Below are positions 39,319-48,860 of a stretch of DNA of 64,000 nt, in pieces. Below the pieces are notes generated by a model. The model worked only from the letters and a program-made list of their open reading frames with translations, had not been told where the DNA came from and searched no databases. The DNA lies in the NCBI GenBank assembly GCA_963785035.1, contig CAWATG010000011.1, positions 62,001 to 126,000 of the forward strand. The letters run 5' to 3'. This stretch comes from CAWATG01 sp963785035. Its GTDB lineage: Bacteria; Actinomycetota; Acidimicrobiia; IMCC26256; CAWATG01. Each line of letters begins with the position of its first letter. Position 1 is the stretch's first letter. Position numbers and translations under genes: made by a program.

Positions 39319-40703
39319 GTGCGAGTCGCCACCGTGACTCCCGATGCGAAGCTCGACACCATTTTCAAGGCCTATGACATTCGCGGCCTGTACCCCTCCG
39401 AGATCGACGAGGACATTGCCCGAAAGGTGGGCAACGCTTTTGTCGGTTTCACAGGCGCGTCCACGTTGGTGGTCGGGCGAGACATGCGCCCGTCGTCGGT
39501 GCCCCTCGCCGCGGCCTTCATCGAAGGCGCCACCCGCGCGGGCGCCGACGTCATCGATGTCGGCCTCGCATCGACGGACCTCGTGTACTTCGCGTCGGGT
39601 TCACTCGACGTCCCGGGGGCGATGTTCACGGCGAGTCATAACCCAGGCGGATACAACGGCATCAAGCTGTGCCGGGCCGGGGCCGGTCCGATCGGCGCCG
39701 ACACGGGCTTGACCCAGATCAAGGCAGCGGTTGCCGATGGTCTGCTCGAACGCTCCGAGGTCGCCGGCCAGGTCGAGGTTCGCGATCTCTCTGGATGCGT
39801 TCGCGGCGCATGTGCGGTCGTTCGTGGACGTCGATGTGCTCGAGAAGTTGCGGGTCGTGGCAGACACGGCCAACGGCATGGGTGGTCTCGTCGTACCGAG
39901 GGTTTTCGACGGCCTTCCTTTCGACCTCTCGATACTGTTCGGCGAGCTTGACGGAACCTTTCCGAACCATCCTGCGGACCCGATTCAGGTCGAGAATCTC
40001 GAAGACCTTCGCCGTGCGGTTCTCGAGTCCGGCGCAGATGTGGGGCTCGCCTTCGATGGCGACGCCGACCGCGTCTTTCTCGTCGACGATCTCGGAGAGC
40101 CCGTGTCGGGCTCGACGACCACGGCAATCGTTGCCAAAGGCATCCTGGACCGTCACGCCGGCGAGACGGTCGTACACAATCTCATCTGCTCCAAGGCAGT
40201 TCCCGAGGTCGTTCGAGAAGCCGGAGGCATTCCGGTGCGCACCCGAGTGGGGCATTCCTACATCAAGCAGATCATGGCCGAGACCGGCGCGATCTTCGGC
40301 GGCGAGCATTCCGCGCACTACTACTTTCGCGACAACTACCGCGCTGATTCGGGTTCAATCGCGGCGCTTGTCGTGCTCGAGCAACTCTCGCGCCTGGGCG
40401 TGAAGCTGTCCGAGCTCCGCAAGCCATTCGAACGGTACGCGCAGTCCGGTGAGATCAACACCAAGGTCAGTGATCCACTCGCTGTGATCGAGCATGTGGC
40501 CGGGCTGTTCGGCGACGCCAAGCAGGACCGCCTGGACGGACTCACCGTTGATCATGGCGAGTGGTGGTTCAACCTCCGCGCCAGCAATACCGAGCCTCTT
40601 CTGCGCCTCAACCTCGAGGCTGCGGACGACGTCGCGTGCAAGGCACACACCGAGCACGTGCTCGAGTTTGATCAACGCGTATTCGCGAGACCATCAGCAA
40701 TGA
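39319..40703 (+). CDS. Phosphomannomutase/phosphoglucomutase, frame broken twice
   Basis: A protein of about 461 residues of the alpha-D-phosphohexomutase superfamily: FKAYDIRG near the N-terminus, phosphoserine loop FTASHNPGGYNGIK, metal loop LAFDGDADRVFLVD, sugar loop GGEHSAHYYF and phosphate loop RASNTEPLLRLN. It interconverts mannose-6-P and mannose-1-P for GDP-mannose. One extra base at about 39790 and another at about 40667; after correction it ends LINAYSRDHQQ. Likely start GTG 39319 (or 39334) behind GGAGAGG. Confidence 0.9.
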
Positions 40704-40739
40704 AACTTCAACTGCCCGCACAAAGGATTGTTTGACATC

Positions 40740-40976
40740 ATGGCGCTGGACCCGAAGCTCTTGGAGATCCTGGCGTGTCCCGAGGACAAGGGGCCGTTGC
40801 TCTACTTCGCCGATGAGGACTGTCTCTACAACCCGCGACTCAAACGTCGTTACGCAGTACGCGATGACATCGCGATCATGCTCATCGACGAGTCCGAAAC
40901 CGTCGAAAGCGCCGAGGATCAGCGTCTGATGGCGAAGGCAGCGGCCGAAGGTATCGCGCCGACGTTCTCCGAATAG
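40740..40976 (+). CDS. Trm112/UPF0434-like protein
   Basis: A 78-residue protein of the Trm112-like family (LDPKLLEILACPEDKGPLLY, then LKRRYAVRDDIAIMLIDES). Only one Cys of the usual zinc-binding set is present. Trm112 relatives activate methyltransferases in eukaryotes and archaea; the bacterial role is not settled. It lies between phosphomannomutase and the SIS isomerase, a conserved actinobacterial arrangement. Confidence 0.8.
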   Translation: MALDPKLLEILACPEDKGPLLYFADEDCLYNPRLKRRYAVRDDIAIMLIDESETVESAEDQRLMAKAAAEGIAPTFSE

Positions 40977-40994
40977 CCGATCGAAGCTTTCGCG

Positions 40995-42038
40995 ATGACG
41001 GATTCGCTGCAATTCCTGGCTGCTGTGGCAGGGCTTCCTGAGCAACTTTCGAACGCCTGTGACACAGCGCAGCGTGTTGACGCCGCTGCCTGGGCCGACG
41101 GTCACAGCATCGACAACATCGTCGTTCTGGGGATGGGTGGCTCGGGAATCTCCGGGGACGTGTTGAGCGCCGTGGCCGCAGCGGTGGTGGCGGTGCCGAT
41201 CACGGTCGTCAAGCATTACGACATCCCGGCTTTTGTCGGTCCCGGAACATTGGCTTTTGCCATGTCCTATTCGGGCGGTACCGAGGAGACCGTGTCGATG
41301 GCGCGCGCGGCGGCGCTCGCCGGGGCGCAGATCGTGGCGATCTCCACGGGAGGTGCGCTCCAAGCCTTGGCGTCGGAGCACGGGGGACTTCACGTTCGGT
41401 GTCCCGAGGGGTACATGCCCCGCGCTGCGGTGGGCGCACTCGTCGCTCCGATGTTGGTGGTTCTCCACCAGTTGGGGTTCTTGCCCGACGCGCGCTTGTG
41501 GTTGACCGACGCGCACGCACAGCTCGCAGTGCGGCGCGATCTGTGTGTCCCTGAGATCACCGGTGATGCAAACCCGGCGCGGGCATTGGCGCGCAAAATC
41601 GATCGCACGTTTCCGCTGGTGTACGGCGGCGGACCGCTGGGTGCCGTTGCCGCAATGCGATGGAAGTGCGATATCAACGAGAACGCCAAAGCGCCGGCCT
41701 TCTGGAACACGTACCCGGAGTTGGATCACAACGAGATTTGTGGATGGGCCCAACACGGCGACGTCACGAGACAACTCATCACGATTGTGGAGCTGCGCCA
41801 CAGCTTTGAGCACCCGCAGGTCGGACGGCGTTTCTCCGCCACGCGTGAGATCATCCGCGAGACGGTGCACGCGATCGTCGAAGTGCACGCGGGGGGAGCG
41901 AGCCCGCTCGCACAGTTGCTGGATCTGATGTATCTCGGGGACTGGGTGAGCTGCTATCTCGCAGTCGACAACGATGTCGATCCGGGCCCGATCGATGCGA
42001 TCGCTACCCTCAAGGCCGCTCTCGCCAGCGGCGCGTGA
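40995..42038 (+). CDS. SIS-domain phosphoglucose/phosphomannose isomerase
   Basis: A 347-residue protein with tandem SIS domains (VVLGMGGSGISGD; AFAMSYSGGTEETVSM) and the bifunctional PGI/PMI C-terminal region (WNTYPELDHNEICGW). It probably interconverts fructose-6-P with glucose-6-P and mannose-6-P, feeding the phosphomannomutase two genes upstream and so GDP-mannose synthesis. Intact frame, 18 bases after the Trm112-like gene. Confidence 0.85.
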   Translation: MTDSLQFLAAVAGLPEQLSNACDTAQRVDAAAWADGHSIDNIVVLGMGGSGISGDVLSAVAAAVVAVPITVVKHYDIPAFVGPGTLAFAMSYSGGTEETVSMARAAALAGAQIVAISTGGALQALASEHGGLHVRCPEGYMPRAAVGALVAPMLVVLHQLGFLPDARLWLTDAHAQLAVRRDLCVPEITGDANPARALARKIDRTFPLVYGGGPLGAVAAMRWKCDINENAKAPAFWNTYPELDHNEICGWAQHGDVTRQLITIVELRHSFEHPQVGRRFSATREIIRETVHAIVEVHAGGASPLAQLLDLMYLGDWVSCYLAVDNDVDPGPIDAIATLKAALASGA

Positions 42039-42218
42039 GGACTCGCTCACAACGATGCCGTCGGTCCGTTGCGTTCCGATGACAGCTGCCATGTCGCGAT
42101 ACCGCTAGACTTTTGGGTCTGGTCGGGCTACGCGCTGTCACCTGGTGATCCGGGCCGACTCCACTCAGAACGGGCGAGCCCGAGTCGAGGCCCGTCCCAC
42201 ATCCCTGAAGGAGTCCAG
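42039..42218 (+). promoter_or_regulatory. 180-base leader of ahcY
   Basis: The gap before ahcY holds a possible -10 box TAGACT near 42112 and a hairpin, ACGGGC (42170-42175) with GCCCGT (42190-42195), ending about 23 bases before the start codon. Its place before a SAH-consuming enzyme makes a cis-regulatory RNA worth testing, but I do not recognise the SAH riboswitch core or any SAM class in it. Confidence 0.25.
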
Positions 42219-43664
42219 ATGACCACTACCTCTGCCGCGCCTGCTGTTTCCTCGTTGGGTTCGGATTTCAAGGTCGCCGACCTCTCGCTCGCCGCTTTCG
42301 GCCGCAAAGAGATCGAGCTCGCCGAGCACGAGATGCCGGGCCTCATGGTGCTGCGCCAGCGATTCGGCACGACCAAGCCTTTGACAGGGGCGCGCATCAC
42401 CGGGTCGTTGCACATGACCGTACAGACGGCCGTGCTGATCGAGACTCTTGTTGAGCTGGGCGCGGCCGTCCGCTGGGCGAGCTGCAACATCTTCTCGACC
42501 CAGGACCATGCTGCCGCAGCGATCGCAGCGGCCGGCGTTCCGGTCTTCGCGTGGAAGGGCGAGACGCTCGAGGAATATTGGTGGTGCACCGAGCAGGCGT
42601 TGCGTTGGCCTGATGGTCTCGGTCCCAACATGCTGCTCGATGATGGCGGTGACGCGACGTTGCTCATTCATAAGGGCGTCGAGTTCGAACGAGCGGGCAA
42701 GGTACCTGCACCGACCGATGACGATTCCGAAGAGTTCACCCATGTGTTGGCCCTCCTGGCCAAGATCCTTGAAGAGGACGACCAGCTCTGGCACCGCACC
42801 GCGGCAGCAGTGAAGGGCGTCACCGAGGAGACCACCACCGGCGTTCACCGTCTCTATCAGATGACCGAGGCCGGCACGTTGCTGTTCCCGGCGATCAACG
42901 TGAACGACTCGGTGACCAAGTCGAAGTTCGACAACCTCTACGGCTGTCGGCACTCACTCATCGACGGGATCTGCCGTGCGACCGATGTGATGCTCGCCGG
43001 CAAAGTCACCGTCGTGTGCGGCTACGGCGACGTCGGAAAGGGCTGCGCCCAAGCACTTCGTGGTCAGGGCGCGCGCGTCATCATCACCGAGATCGACCCG
43101 ATCTGCGCGCTTCAGGCTGCGATGGAGGGTTACCAGGTGACAACGCTCGAGTCGGTGGTGGCGACAGCGGACCTGTTCGTCACGACGACGGGGAACAAGG
43201 ACATCATCACGGCCGCGCACATGGCGCAGATGAAGCACAACGCCATTGTCGGCAACATCGGTCACTTCGACAACGAGATCGACATGGCGGGTTTGGGCAA
43301 GGTTCCCGGCATCGAGCGCATCAACATCAAGCCACAGGTCGACGAGTGGCGTTTTGCCGACGGCCACTCGATCATCATCCTTGCCGAAGGTCGCTTGCTG
43401 AACCTCGGTTGCGCCACGGGCCATCCCAGTTTCGTGATGAGCAACAGCTTCACGAACCAGGTGATCGCGCAGATCGAGCTGTTCGGGCACGCCGACGTCT
43501 ACGAGAACCGCGTCTACACGCTGCCGAAGCACCTCGATGAGGAAGTTGCCCGGCTGCATCTGGACAAGCTCGGTGTCGTGCTCACCGTCTTGACCGAGGA
43601 GCAGTCGGCGTACCTCGGGATTCCGACGAACGGTCCCTACAAGCCTGACCATTACCGCTACTGA
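42219..43664 (+). CDS. ahcY: S-adenosylhomocysteine hydrolase
   Basis: A 481-residue NAD-dependent enzyme splitting SAH into adenosine and homocysteine, keeping methylation reactions going. Motifs: TGARITGSLHMTVQTAVLIE, CNIFSTQDHAAAAI, NLYGCRHSLIDGI, the Rossmann site VVCGYGDVGKGCAQAL, and the C-terminal KPDHYRY with the NAD-binding Lys/Tyr. ATG 42219 follows GAAGGAG. The frame is intact, with the insertion before the NAD domain typical of the longer bacterial type. Confidence 0.97.
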   Translation: MTTTSAAPAVSSLGSDFKVADLSLAAFGRKEIELAEHEMPGLMVLRQRFGTTKPLTGARITGSLHMTVQTAVLIETLVELGAAVRWASCNIFSTQDHAAAAIAAAGVPVFAWKGETLEEYWWCTEQALRWPDGLGPNMLLDDGGDATLLIHKGVEFERAGKVPAPTDDDSEEFTHVLALLAKILEEDDQLWHRTAAAVKGVTEETTTGVHRLYQMTEAGTLLFPAINVNDSVTKSKFDNLYGCRHSLIDGICRATDVMLAGKVTVVCGYGDVGKGCAQALRGQGARVIITEIDPICALQAAMEGYQVTTLESVVATADLFVTTTGNKDIITAAHMAQMKHNAIVGNIGHFDNEIDMAGLGKVPGIERINIKPQVDEWRFADGHSIIILAEGRLLNLGCATGHPSFVMSNSFTNQVIAQIELFGHADVYENRVYTLPKHLDEEVARLHLDKLGVVLTVLTEEQSAYLGIPTNGPYKPDHYRY

Positions 43665-43716
43665 GACCGGGTCGCTCCCGGCGTGGGCGTCATAGCCCCT
43701 CGGTAGCGTCGCGGGA

Positions 43717-44415
43717 ATGACCACTCGCCTCGGCAACGTTCGCACCCGCTGTATCAATGCACTGCTGCCCGTGGCATGTGCAGGATGTGGGCGGCTCGGT
43801 GGTGCGTTGTGTCGGCAGTGCGTGGAGCGCGCCAAGCGTCCGCCGGCGTCGCTGTGTCGACCAATCGTCGGCTCCGCGATGTCGGTGCTCGCGCCGTTCG
43901 AGTACTCCGGCGTCGTGCGCGATCTGGTGATGGGCGTCAAGTATCGCAACAGTCGCCAGGCGCTGCCGTGGCTCGCGCGCGAGCTCGCCGACGCATGCGT
44001 CGCCGAGCGCATCCGGGTCGATGTCGTGACGTGGGCACCAACGACGAGGCAACGGCGCCGCGCACGTGGGTTCGACCATGCCGAGCAACTCGCTCGGATG
44101 CTCGGGGCGTTTGTCGGAATTCCTGCGCTCGGTCTGATCGAACGTGCAGGCGGGCATGCTCAGACCGGTCGAAGTGCCGTCGATCGGCGGACCGGTCCCG
44201 CCTTCTTGGCGCGTGTCCCGATTGCGGGCGAGCGTGTCCTGCTGGTGGACGACGTCCTGACAACGGGGGCCACCCTGCGCGCGGCGGCAGCCGTGCTCCG
44301 CGGCGCCGGAGCCGGCGAAGTCGTTGGCGCAGTTGCGGCGCGTACGCCGCGACCGAATAGTCCTGAACACGCCGTGATGCGCCTCAAGGTTGGGGGCCGT
44401 TCACCCGAAACATGA
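43717..44415 (+). CDS. comF: ComF family phosphoribosyltransferase-like protein
   Basis: A 232-residue protein with an N-terminal double zinc finger-like Cys set (CAGCGRLGGALCRQC) and a C-terminal type I PRTase domain with the PRPP loop VLLVDDVLTTGATLR. ComF proteins are linked to DNA uptake, but in actinobacteria it usually stands before hpf with an unclear role, as here. Confidence 0.88.
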   Translation: MTTRLGNVRTRCINALLPVACAGCGRLGGALCRQCVERAKRPPASLCRPIVGSAMSVLAPFEYSGVVRDLVMGVKYRNSRQALPWLARELADACVAERIRVDVVTWAPTTRQRRRARGFDHAEQLARMLGAFVGIPALGLIERAGGHAQTGRSAVDRRTGPAFLARVPIAGERVLLVDDVLTTGATLRAAAAVLRGAGAGEVVGAVAARTPRPNSPEHAVMRLKVGGRSPET

Positions 44416-44440
44416 GGGAGCTCCAAAAGACGGTGAGGAG

Positions 44441-44635
44441 ATGGCGGTGCGGCAAAAGGGTGCACGAGAGCCAAAGCGAATGCGCCCAATCGGGACCTCT
44501 TCTGTCCCGCGCAACGCGGAGTTGGACATTGTGCGCGAAGAGATCAGTCGAGGTGTGTATCGACCGAAGGTCGAAGATGTTGCGGAACAGGTCTTTGTGT
44601 GGTTGTTCAGCAGCGAGCTCACCGCTACGAGGTAG
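44441..44635 (+). CDS. FlgM-like (anti-sigma-28 fold) small protein
   Basis: A 64-residue protein: a basic, disordered N-terminus (MAVRQKGAREPKRMRP), then a helical FlgM-like segment (NAELDIVREEISRGVYRPKVEDVAEQVF). ATG 44441 lies right behind GGTGAGGAG. FlgM holds the flagellar sigma factor, but no flagellar gene is in the window. A different sigma factor or another partner is more likely, and the similarity is short. Confidence 0.5.
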   Translation: MAVRQKGAREPKRMRPIGTSSVPRNAELDIVREEISRGVYRPKVEDVAEQVFVWLFSSELTATR

Positions 44636-44699
44636 CGCCCTCCGTCTTTTCGTGGAATCATTCGGAATGTGCACGTTGAGGCCGACCGGAGGAGCGCTT

Positions 44700-45270
44700 G
44701 TGGAGATCGTCGTTCGCGGCAAGAACGTGCAGGTTCCGCCGGCGCTTCGAGAGATTGCAGAAGAGAAGGTCGCCAAAATCACGCGCTGATGCACACGATT
44801 GTTCGCGCATCGAGGTTGATTTCTCCGAGCTTCGCAACCCGCGGGTAGCAGCGAAGGAACTCTGTGAAGTGACCGTTCACCTCAAGGGTCACCATGTCAA
44901 GGCGCACGCCGCTTCTATCGAGCTCCATGCCGCTTTGGACCTCGCGATCGACAAGCTCGAACACCAGGTGGCTCGACTCAAGGACAAGCGGGTCGGACGG
45001 AGCCATCCTCGCCGTCGGGAACTACAGTGGGCGGTCCGTTCGGACTACGAAGTGGAATCCGATCAGGATGAAAATGGCGATGACACTGCTGCCCGTATCG
45101 TCAAGACGAAACAGTTTCCGATCAAGCCGATGGACCCTCACGAAGCAGCGCTCCAGATGGACCTGCTCAACCACGACTTCTTCCTGTTTCTCAACACCGA
45201 TTCCAACCGAGCGTGTGTCATCTACCGTCGCCGCGACGGACACTTCGGTCTCATCGATTCGGGCGCCTGA
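44700..45270 (+). CDS. hpf: Long-form ribosome hibernation promoting factor, frame broken once
   Basis: A protein of about 189 residues. N-terminal HPF/YfiA domain begins VEIVVRGKNVQVPPALREIA and continues, after one extra base at about 44787, with CSRIEVDFSELRNPRV and a basic helix (KLEHQVARLKDKRVGRSHPRR). The C-terminal dimerisation domain carries KTKQFPIKPMDPHEAALQMD and HDFFLFLNTDSNRACVIYRR. It pairs 70S ribosomes into 100S dimers in stationary phase. GTG 44700 with a perfect GGAGGAG 5 bases upstream. Confidence 0.93.
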
Positions 45271-45303
45271 GCTTCCGGGCAACGCGGCCGATCGGGAACA
45301 GCG

Positions 45304-45999
45304 GTGACGGCTTCAGTCGGTGCACGTCAAACCAATGGCGACGGTCGGATCCGTGTGCTCATCGTCGATGACCATGCACTGTTCCGCCGTGGATTGGAAC
45401 TCGTACTTGGATCCGAGTCCGATCTGGAGGTCGTCGGCGAAGCTGCCGATGGCGTCACAGCGGTCGCGAAGGTCGATGAACTCCTCCCAGACGTCGTCCT
45501 CATGGACGTGCGGATGCCCAAGGCATCCGGAATCGAGGCGACGAGGACGATCCGCAGCCGCCACAGCGACGTCAAGATCCTGATGCTCACGGTGTCCGAC
45601 GAGGCCGAGGATCTCTACGAATCCGTGAAGGCTGGCGCGAATGGCTACCTGCTCAAGGAGGTGTCCATCGAGGAGGTCGCCGAGGCCGTCCGTGCGGTGG
45701 CGCGCGGGCAGAGCTTGGTCTCACCGTCGATGACGTCGAAGTTGCTCACGGAGTTCAACTCGCTGGCTTTGCGGGCCGAGGAGCGTCGGCGGTCCAACGA
45801 GCCTCGCCTTACCGATCGTGAGCTTGAGGTGTTGCGGCTCGTCGCGCAGGGCCACAGCAACCGTGAAGTAGCGGAAGCGCTCTTTATCGCCGAGAACACG
45901 GTCAAGAACCATGTTCGCAATGTTCTCGAGAAATTACACCTCCATTCGCGAATGGAGGCGGTCGTCTATGCGATGCGGGAGAAACTGCTCGCCGAGTAG
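45304..45999 (+). CDS. NarL/LuxR-type response regulator
   Basis: A 231-residue two-component regulator. The receiver domain has the acidic pair VLIVDDHALFRRGL, the phospho-accepting Asp in LPDVVLMDVRMP and the Lys in GYLLKEV. The LuxR helix-turn-helix is TDRELEVLRLVAQGHSNREVAEAL with FIAENTVKNHVRNVLEKL. No histidine kinase is adjacent. In mycobacteria and streptomycetes a winged-helix MtrA regulator sits in the equivalent neighbourhood. GTG start 45304. Confidence 0.9.
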   Translation: MTASVGARQTNGDGRIRVLIVDDHALFRRGLELVLGSESDLEVVGEAADGVTAVAKVDELLPDVVLMDVRMPKASGIEATRTIRSRHSDVKILMLTVSDEAEDLYESVKAGANGYLLKEVSIEEVAEAVRAVARGQSLVSPSMTSKLLTEFNSLALRAEERRRSNEPRLTDRELEVLRLVAQGHSNREVAEALFIAENTVKNHVRNVLEKLHLHSRMEAVVYAMREKLLAE

Positions 46000-46048
46000 G
46001 ACGCCCTGCTCCAGGTGTTGGGACGGCCGCCGATAGGCTGGAGTCTCT

Positions 46049-48787
46049 ATGGGCCTTTTTCAGAAGATGTTGCACGCGGGGGAGGGGCGAAAGCTCAAGC
46101 TCGTCCAGTCGGTTGTCCCTGACGTCGCTGCACACGAGCCCGAGATGCAGCGTCGCTCTGACGCCGAGCTCCGGGCGTTGACAGACCAGCTCCGTGAGCG
46201 TTTGGACCGTGTTCCGGAAGACCGCAAGTTGGACGAGCTGGACGTTCTGATGCCCGAAGCCTTTGCGGTCATGCGCGAGGCGGCAAGCCGGGTATTGGGC
46301 CAGCGCCACTATGACGTGCAGATCATGGGCGGCGCGGCGCTGCATTTCGGGTGGGTTGCCGAGATGAAGACCGGTGAAGGCAAGACGCTCGTCTCCACGC
46401 TTGCTGCGTATCTCAATGCGCTCGCAGGGCGCGGGGTGCACCTGGTTACGGTCAACGACTATCTCGCACGCCGTGACGCTGCATGGATGGGCCGCGTCCA
46501 CCGATTCCTGGGTCTTGAAGTCGGACTGGTGATTCCCGACATCGACGACTGGGCCGCCAAACGCGAAGCGTATGCCGCGGATATCACCTATGGCACCAAC
46601 AACGAGTTCGGTTTCGACTACTTCCGCGACAACATGGCCGCAAGCGTGGAGGAGCAGGTCACCCGAGGTCATTTCTTCGCGATTGTCGATGAGGTCGATT
46701 CGATTCTCATCGATGAAGCCCGCACGCCACTGATCATCTCCGGCCGTTCCGATGACGCACACGACCTCTATTACCAGTTCGCCCGCGTCGTCAAGATCCT
46801 CCAACGTGATCGTGACTATGAGGTCGACGAGGCCAAGCGCACGGTCGTGCCGACCGAGGAGGGTATCGACCGCGTCGAGGAAGCGCTCGGCGTCGAGAGC
46901 CTCTACGACCACGTCAATCAGAACTTCGTGCATCAACTGCAGGCGGCGCTGCGCGCGCGGGAGCTCTTCAAGCGCGACATCGACTACATCGTCGCTGACG
47001 GTGAGGTCAAGATCGTCGACGAGTTCACTGGGCGCATCCTCGAGGGCCGCCGCTGGAGCGAGGGTTTGCATCAGGCGGTCGAAGCCAAGGAAGGCGTGCG
47101 CATCAAGGAAGAGAACCAGACGCTCGCAACGGTGACGTTGCAGAACTACTTCAAGCTCTACGAGAAGCTTTCTGGCATGACCGGTACTGCGCTCACCGAG
47201 GCCGGTGAGTTCGCGCACACCTACGCGCTCGACGTTGTGCCCATTCCCACAAACCGTGTGCTGCAACGCCTCGACGAGCCCGACCTCATTTACAAGACCG
47301 AAGCCGCAAAGTATCAGGCGGCGGCTGACGACATCGCGGCGCGCCACACGAAGGGACAGCCTGTTCTGGTCGGAACCATCTCGGTCGAAAAGTCCGAACA
47401 TCTCTCGCGTCTGCTCAACCAACGCGGTATCCAGCACAAGGTATTGAACGCGAAGCAGCACGAGAGCGAAGCCGGTGTCATTGCCCAGGCCGGTCAGCTC
47501 GGGGCGGTGACCGTTGCGACGAACATGGCAGGGCGTGGTGTCGACATCCTGCTCGGTGGAAACCCCGAAGGTCTCGCAATGGCCCAGCTCCTGGCGGATG
47601 GAACGACGCCTGAGGATTCACCCGAGCTCTACGAGCAGGTTGTGGCTGCCTTCAAGAAGGAGTGTCAGCGCGAGGGTGACGAGGTACGCGACCTCGGTGG
47701 TCTTTTTGTGCTCGGAACCGAACGTCACGAGAGTCGTCGCATCGACAATCAGCTTCGTGGTCGTGCCGGCAGGCAAGGCGACCCCGGCGAGAGCCGCTTC
47801 TACCTCTCGCTCGAGGACGAGCTCATGCGGCTGTTCGCTTCGGGGGCGATGAACTGGGTGATGGGTAAAGCGTTCCCCGACGATGTTCCGCTCGAAGCCA
47901 AGATGGTGACCAAGGCGATCGAGCGTGCGCAGCGAACCGTCGAGGACAGGAACTTCGAGATTCGCAAGGACGTCCTCAAGTACGACGAGGTCATGAACGA
48001 GCAGCGCAAGGTGATCTACCGACGCCGCCAACAGATCCTCGATGGAACGGACCTGCGTGCGGAGTCCGTCGACGCAATCGAATCGGCGCTGCGTCGTACG
48101 GTTGAGAGCAATTGCCCGTCGGAGTTTCCCGAGGACTGGCAGATCGAGGAACTCGTGACGCAGGTCGAGGTGTACTTCAACACGACGCTCACGAAGGCCG
48201 ATTTCGAGGCGATGCATTCGACGAAAGAGGCGTTTGAGGCACTGCGCGACGATGCAATGGCTCAGTACGAGGCCAAGGAAGAGGCGCTCGGATCCGAGCA
48301 GCTCCGCGAGATCGAGCGCCATGTGATGTTGTCGGTGATCGACCAGCACTGGCGTGAGCATCTCTACGAGATGGACTACCTGCGCGAGGGCATCAATCTG
48401 CGCGCTATGGGTCAGCGTGATCCGTTGGCGGAGTGGCAGCGTGAGGGCTTCGACATGTTCGAGGCCATGATGGGGCTCATCCAGGATGACTTCGTCCAGT
48501 ACGTCATCCGTTTGCAGGTCTTGGTCGAAGAACCGGAGGTGCCGGTAGCGCGGGAGCTGACCTACTCGGCGCCGGAGGATCCGGTGCAGGGTTCGTCCGG
48601 TCTGGCAGCAGCGTTCGCGGCAACGCCGGTTGTCCAGGAGCTGTTGGGTGGCGATGGTGGCGTTGCTTCTGGGCAAGTCGTGGAAGAGCCGGTCTTGCAG
48701 CCTGTGCGGGTCGAGCGGACTCCGGGTCGCAATGAGCCGTGCTTCTGTGGGAGTGGCAAGAAGTACAAGATGTGCCACGGCAGGTGA
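46049..48787 (+). CDS. secA: Preprotein translocase ATPase SecA
   Basis: A 912-residue motor that pushes unfolded proteins through SecYEG. Walker A MKTGEGKTLVSTLAAYL, DEAD-box equivalent VDEVDSILIDEARTPLIISG, second nucleotide-binding fold with TNMAGRGVDILLGGNPE and QLRGRAGRQGDPG, helical scaffold domains, and a C-terminal zinc motif GRNEPCFCGSGKKYKMCHG. The frame is intact over its whole length. Confidence 0.98.
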   Translation: MGLFQKMLHAGEGRKLKLVQSVVPDVAAHEPEMQRRSDAELRALTDQLRERLDRVPEDRKLDELDVLMPEAFAVMREAASRVLGQRHYDVQIMGGAALHFGWVAEMKTGEGKTLVSTLAAYLNALAGRGVHLVTVNDYLARRDAAWMGRVHRFLGLEVGLVIPDIDDWAAKREAYAADITYGTNNEFGFDYFRDNMAASVEEQVTRGHFFAIVDEVDSILIDEARTPLIISGRSDDAHDLYYQFARVVKILQRDRDYEVDEAKRTVVPTEEGIDRVEEALGVESLYDHVNQNFVHQLQAALRARELFKRDIDYIVADGEVKIVDEFTGRILEGRRWSEGLHQAVEAKEGVRIKEENQTLATVTLQNYFKLYEKLSGMTGTALTEAGEFAHTYALDVVPIPTNRVLQRLDEPDLIYKTEAAKYQAAADDIAARHTKGQPVLVGTISVEKSEHLSRLLNQRGIQHKVLNAKQHESEAGVIAQAGQLGAVTVATNMAGRGVDILLGGNPEGLAMAQLLADGTTPEDSPELYEQVVAAFKKECQREGDEVRDLGGLFVLGTERHESRRIDNQLRGRAGRQGDPGESRFYLSLEDELMRLFASGAMNWVMGKAFPDDVPLEAKMVTKAIERAQRTVEDRNFEIRKDVLKYDEVMNEQRKVIYRRRQQILDGTDLRAESVDAIESALRRTVESNCPSEFPEDWQIEELVTQVEVYFNTTLTKADFEAMHSTKEAFEALRDDAMAQYEAKEEALGSEQLREIERHVMLSVIDQHWREHLYEMDYLREGINLRAMGQRDPLAEWQREGFDMFEAMMGLIQDDFVQYVIRLQVLVEEPEVPVARELTYSAPEDPVQGSSGLAAAFAATPVVQELLGGDGGVASGQVVEEPVLQPVRVERTPGRNEPCFCGSGKKYKMCHGR

Positions 48788-48860
48788 CCGTCACAGATCG
48801 ACGGAGGACTTCGTCGCGTGCGGTCGTAACGGTTCTCGCGTTGAGGGCGCGTGTTCGAGC

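Noticed and set aside
42039..42218. SAH or SAM riboswitch before ahcY
   Set aside because: The position is suggestive, but the conserved core of known classes could not be found by eye; only a 6-base stem is present.
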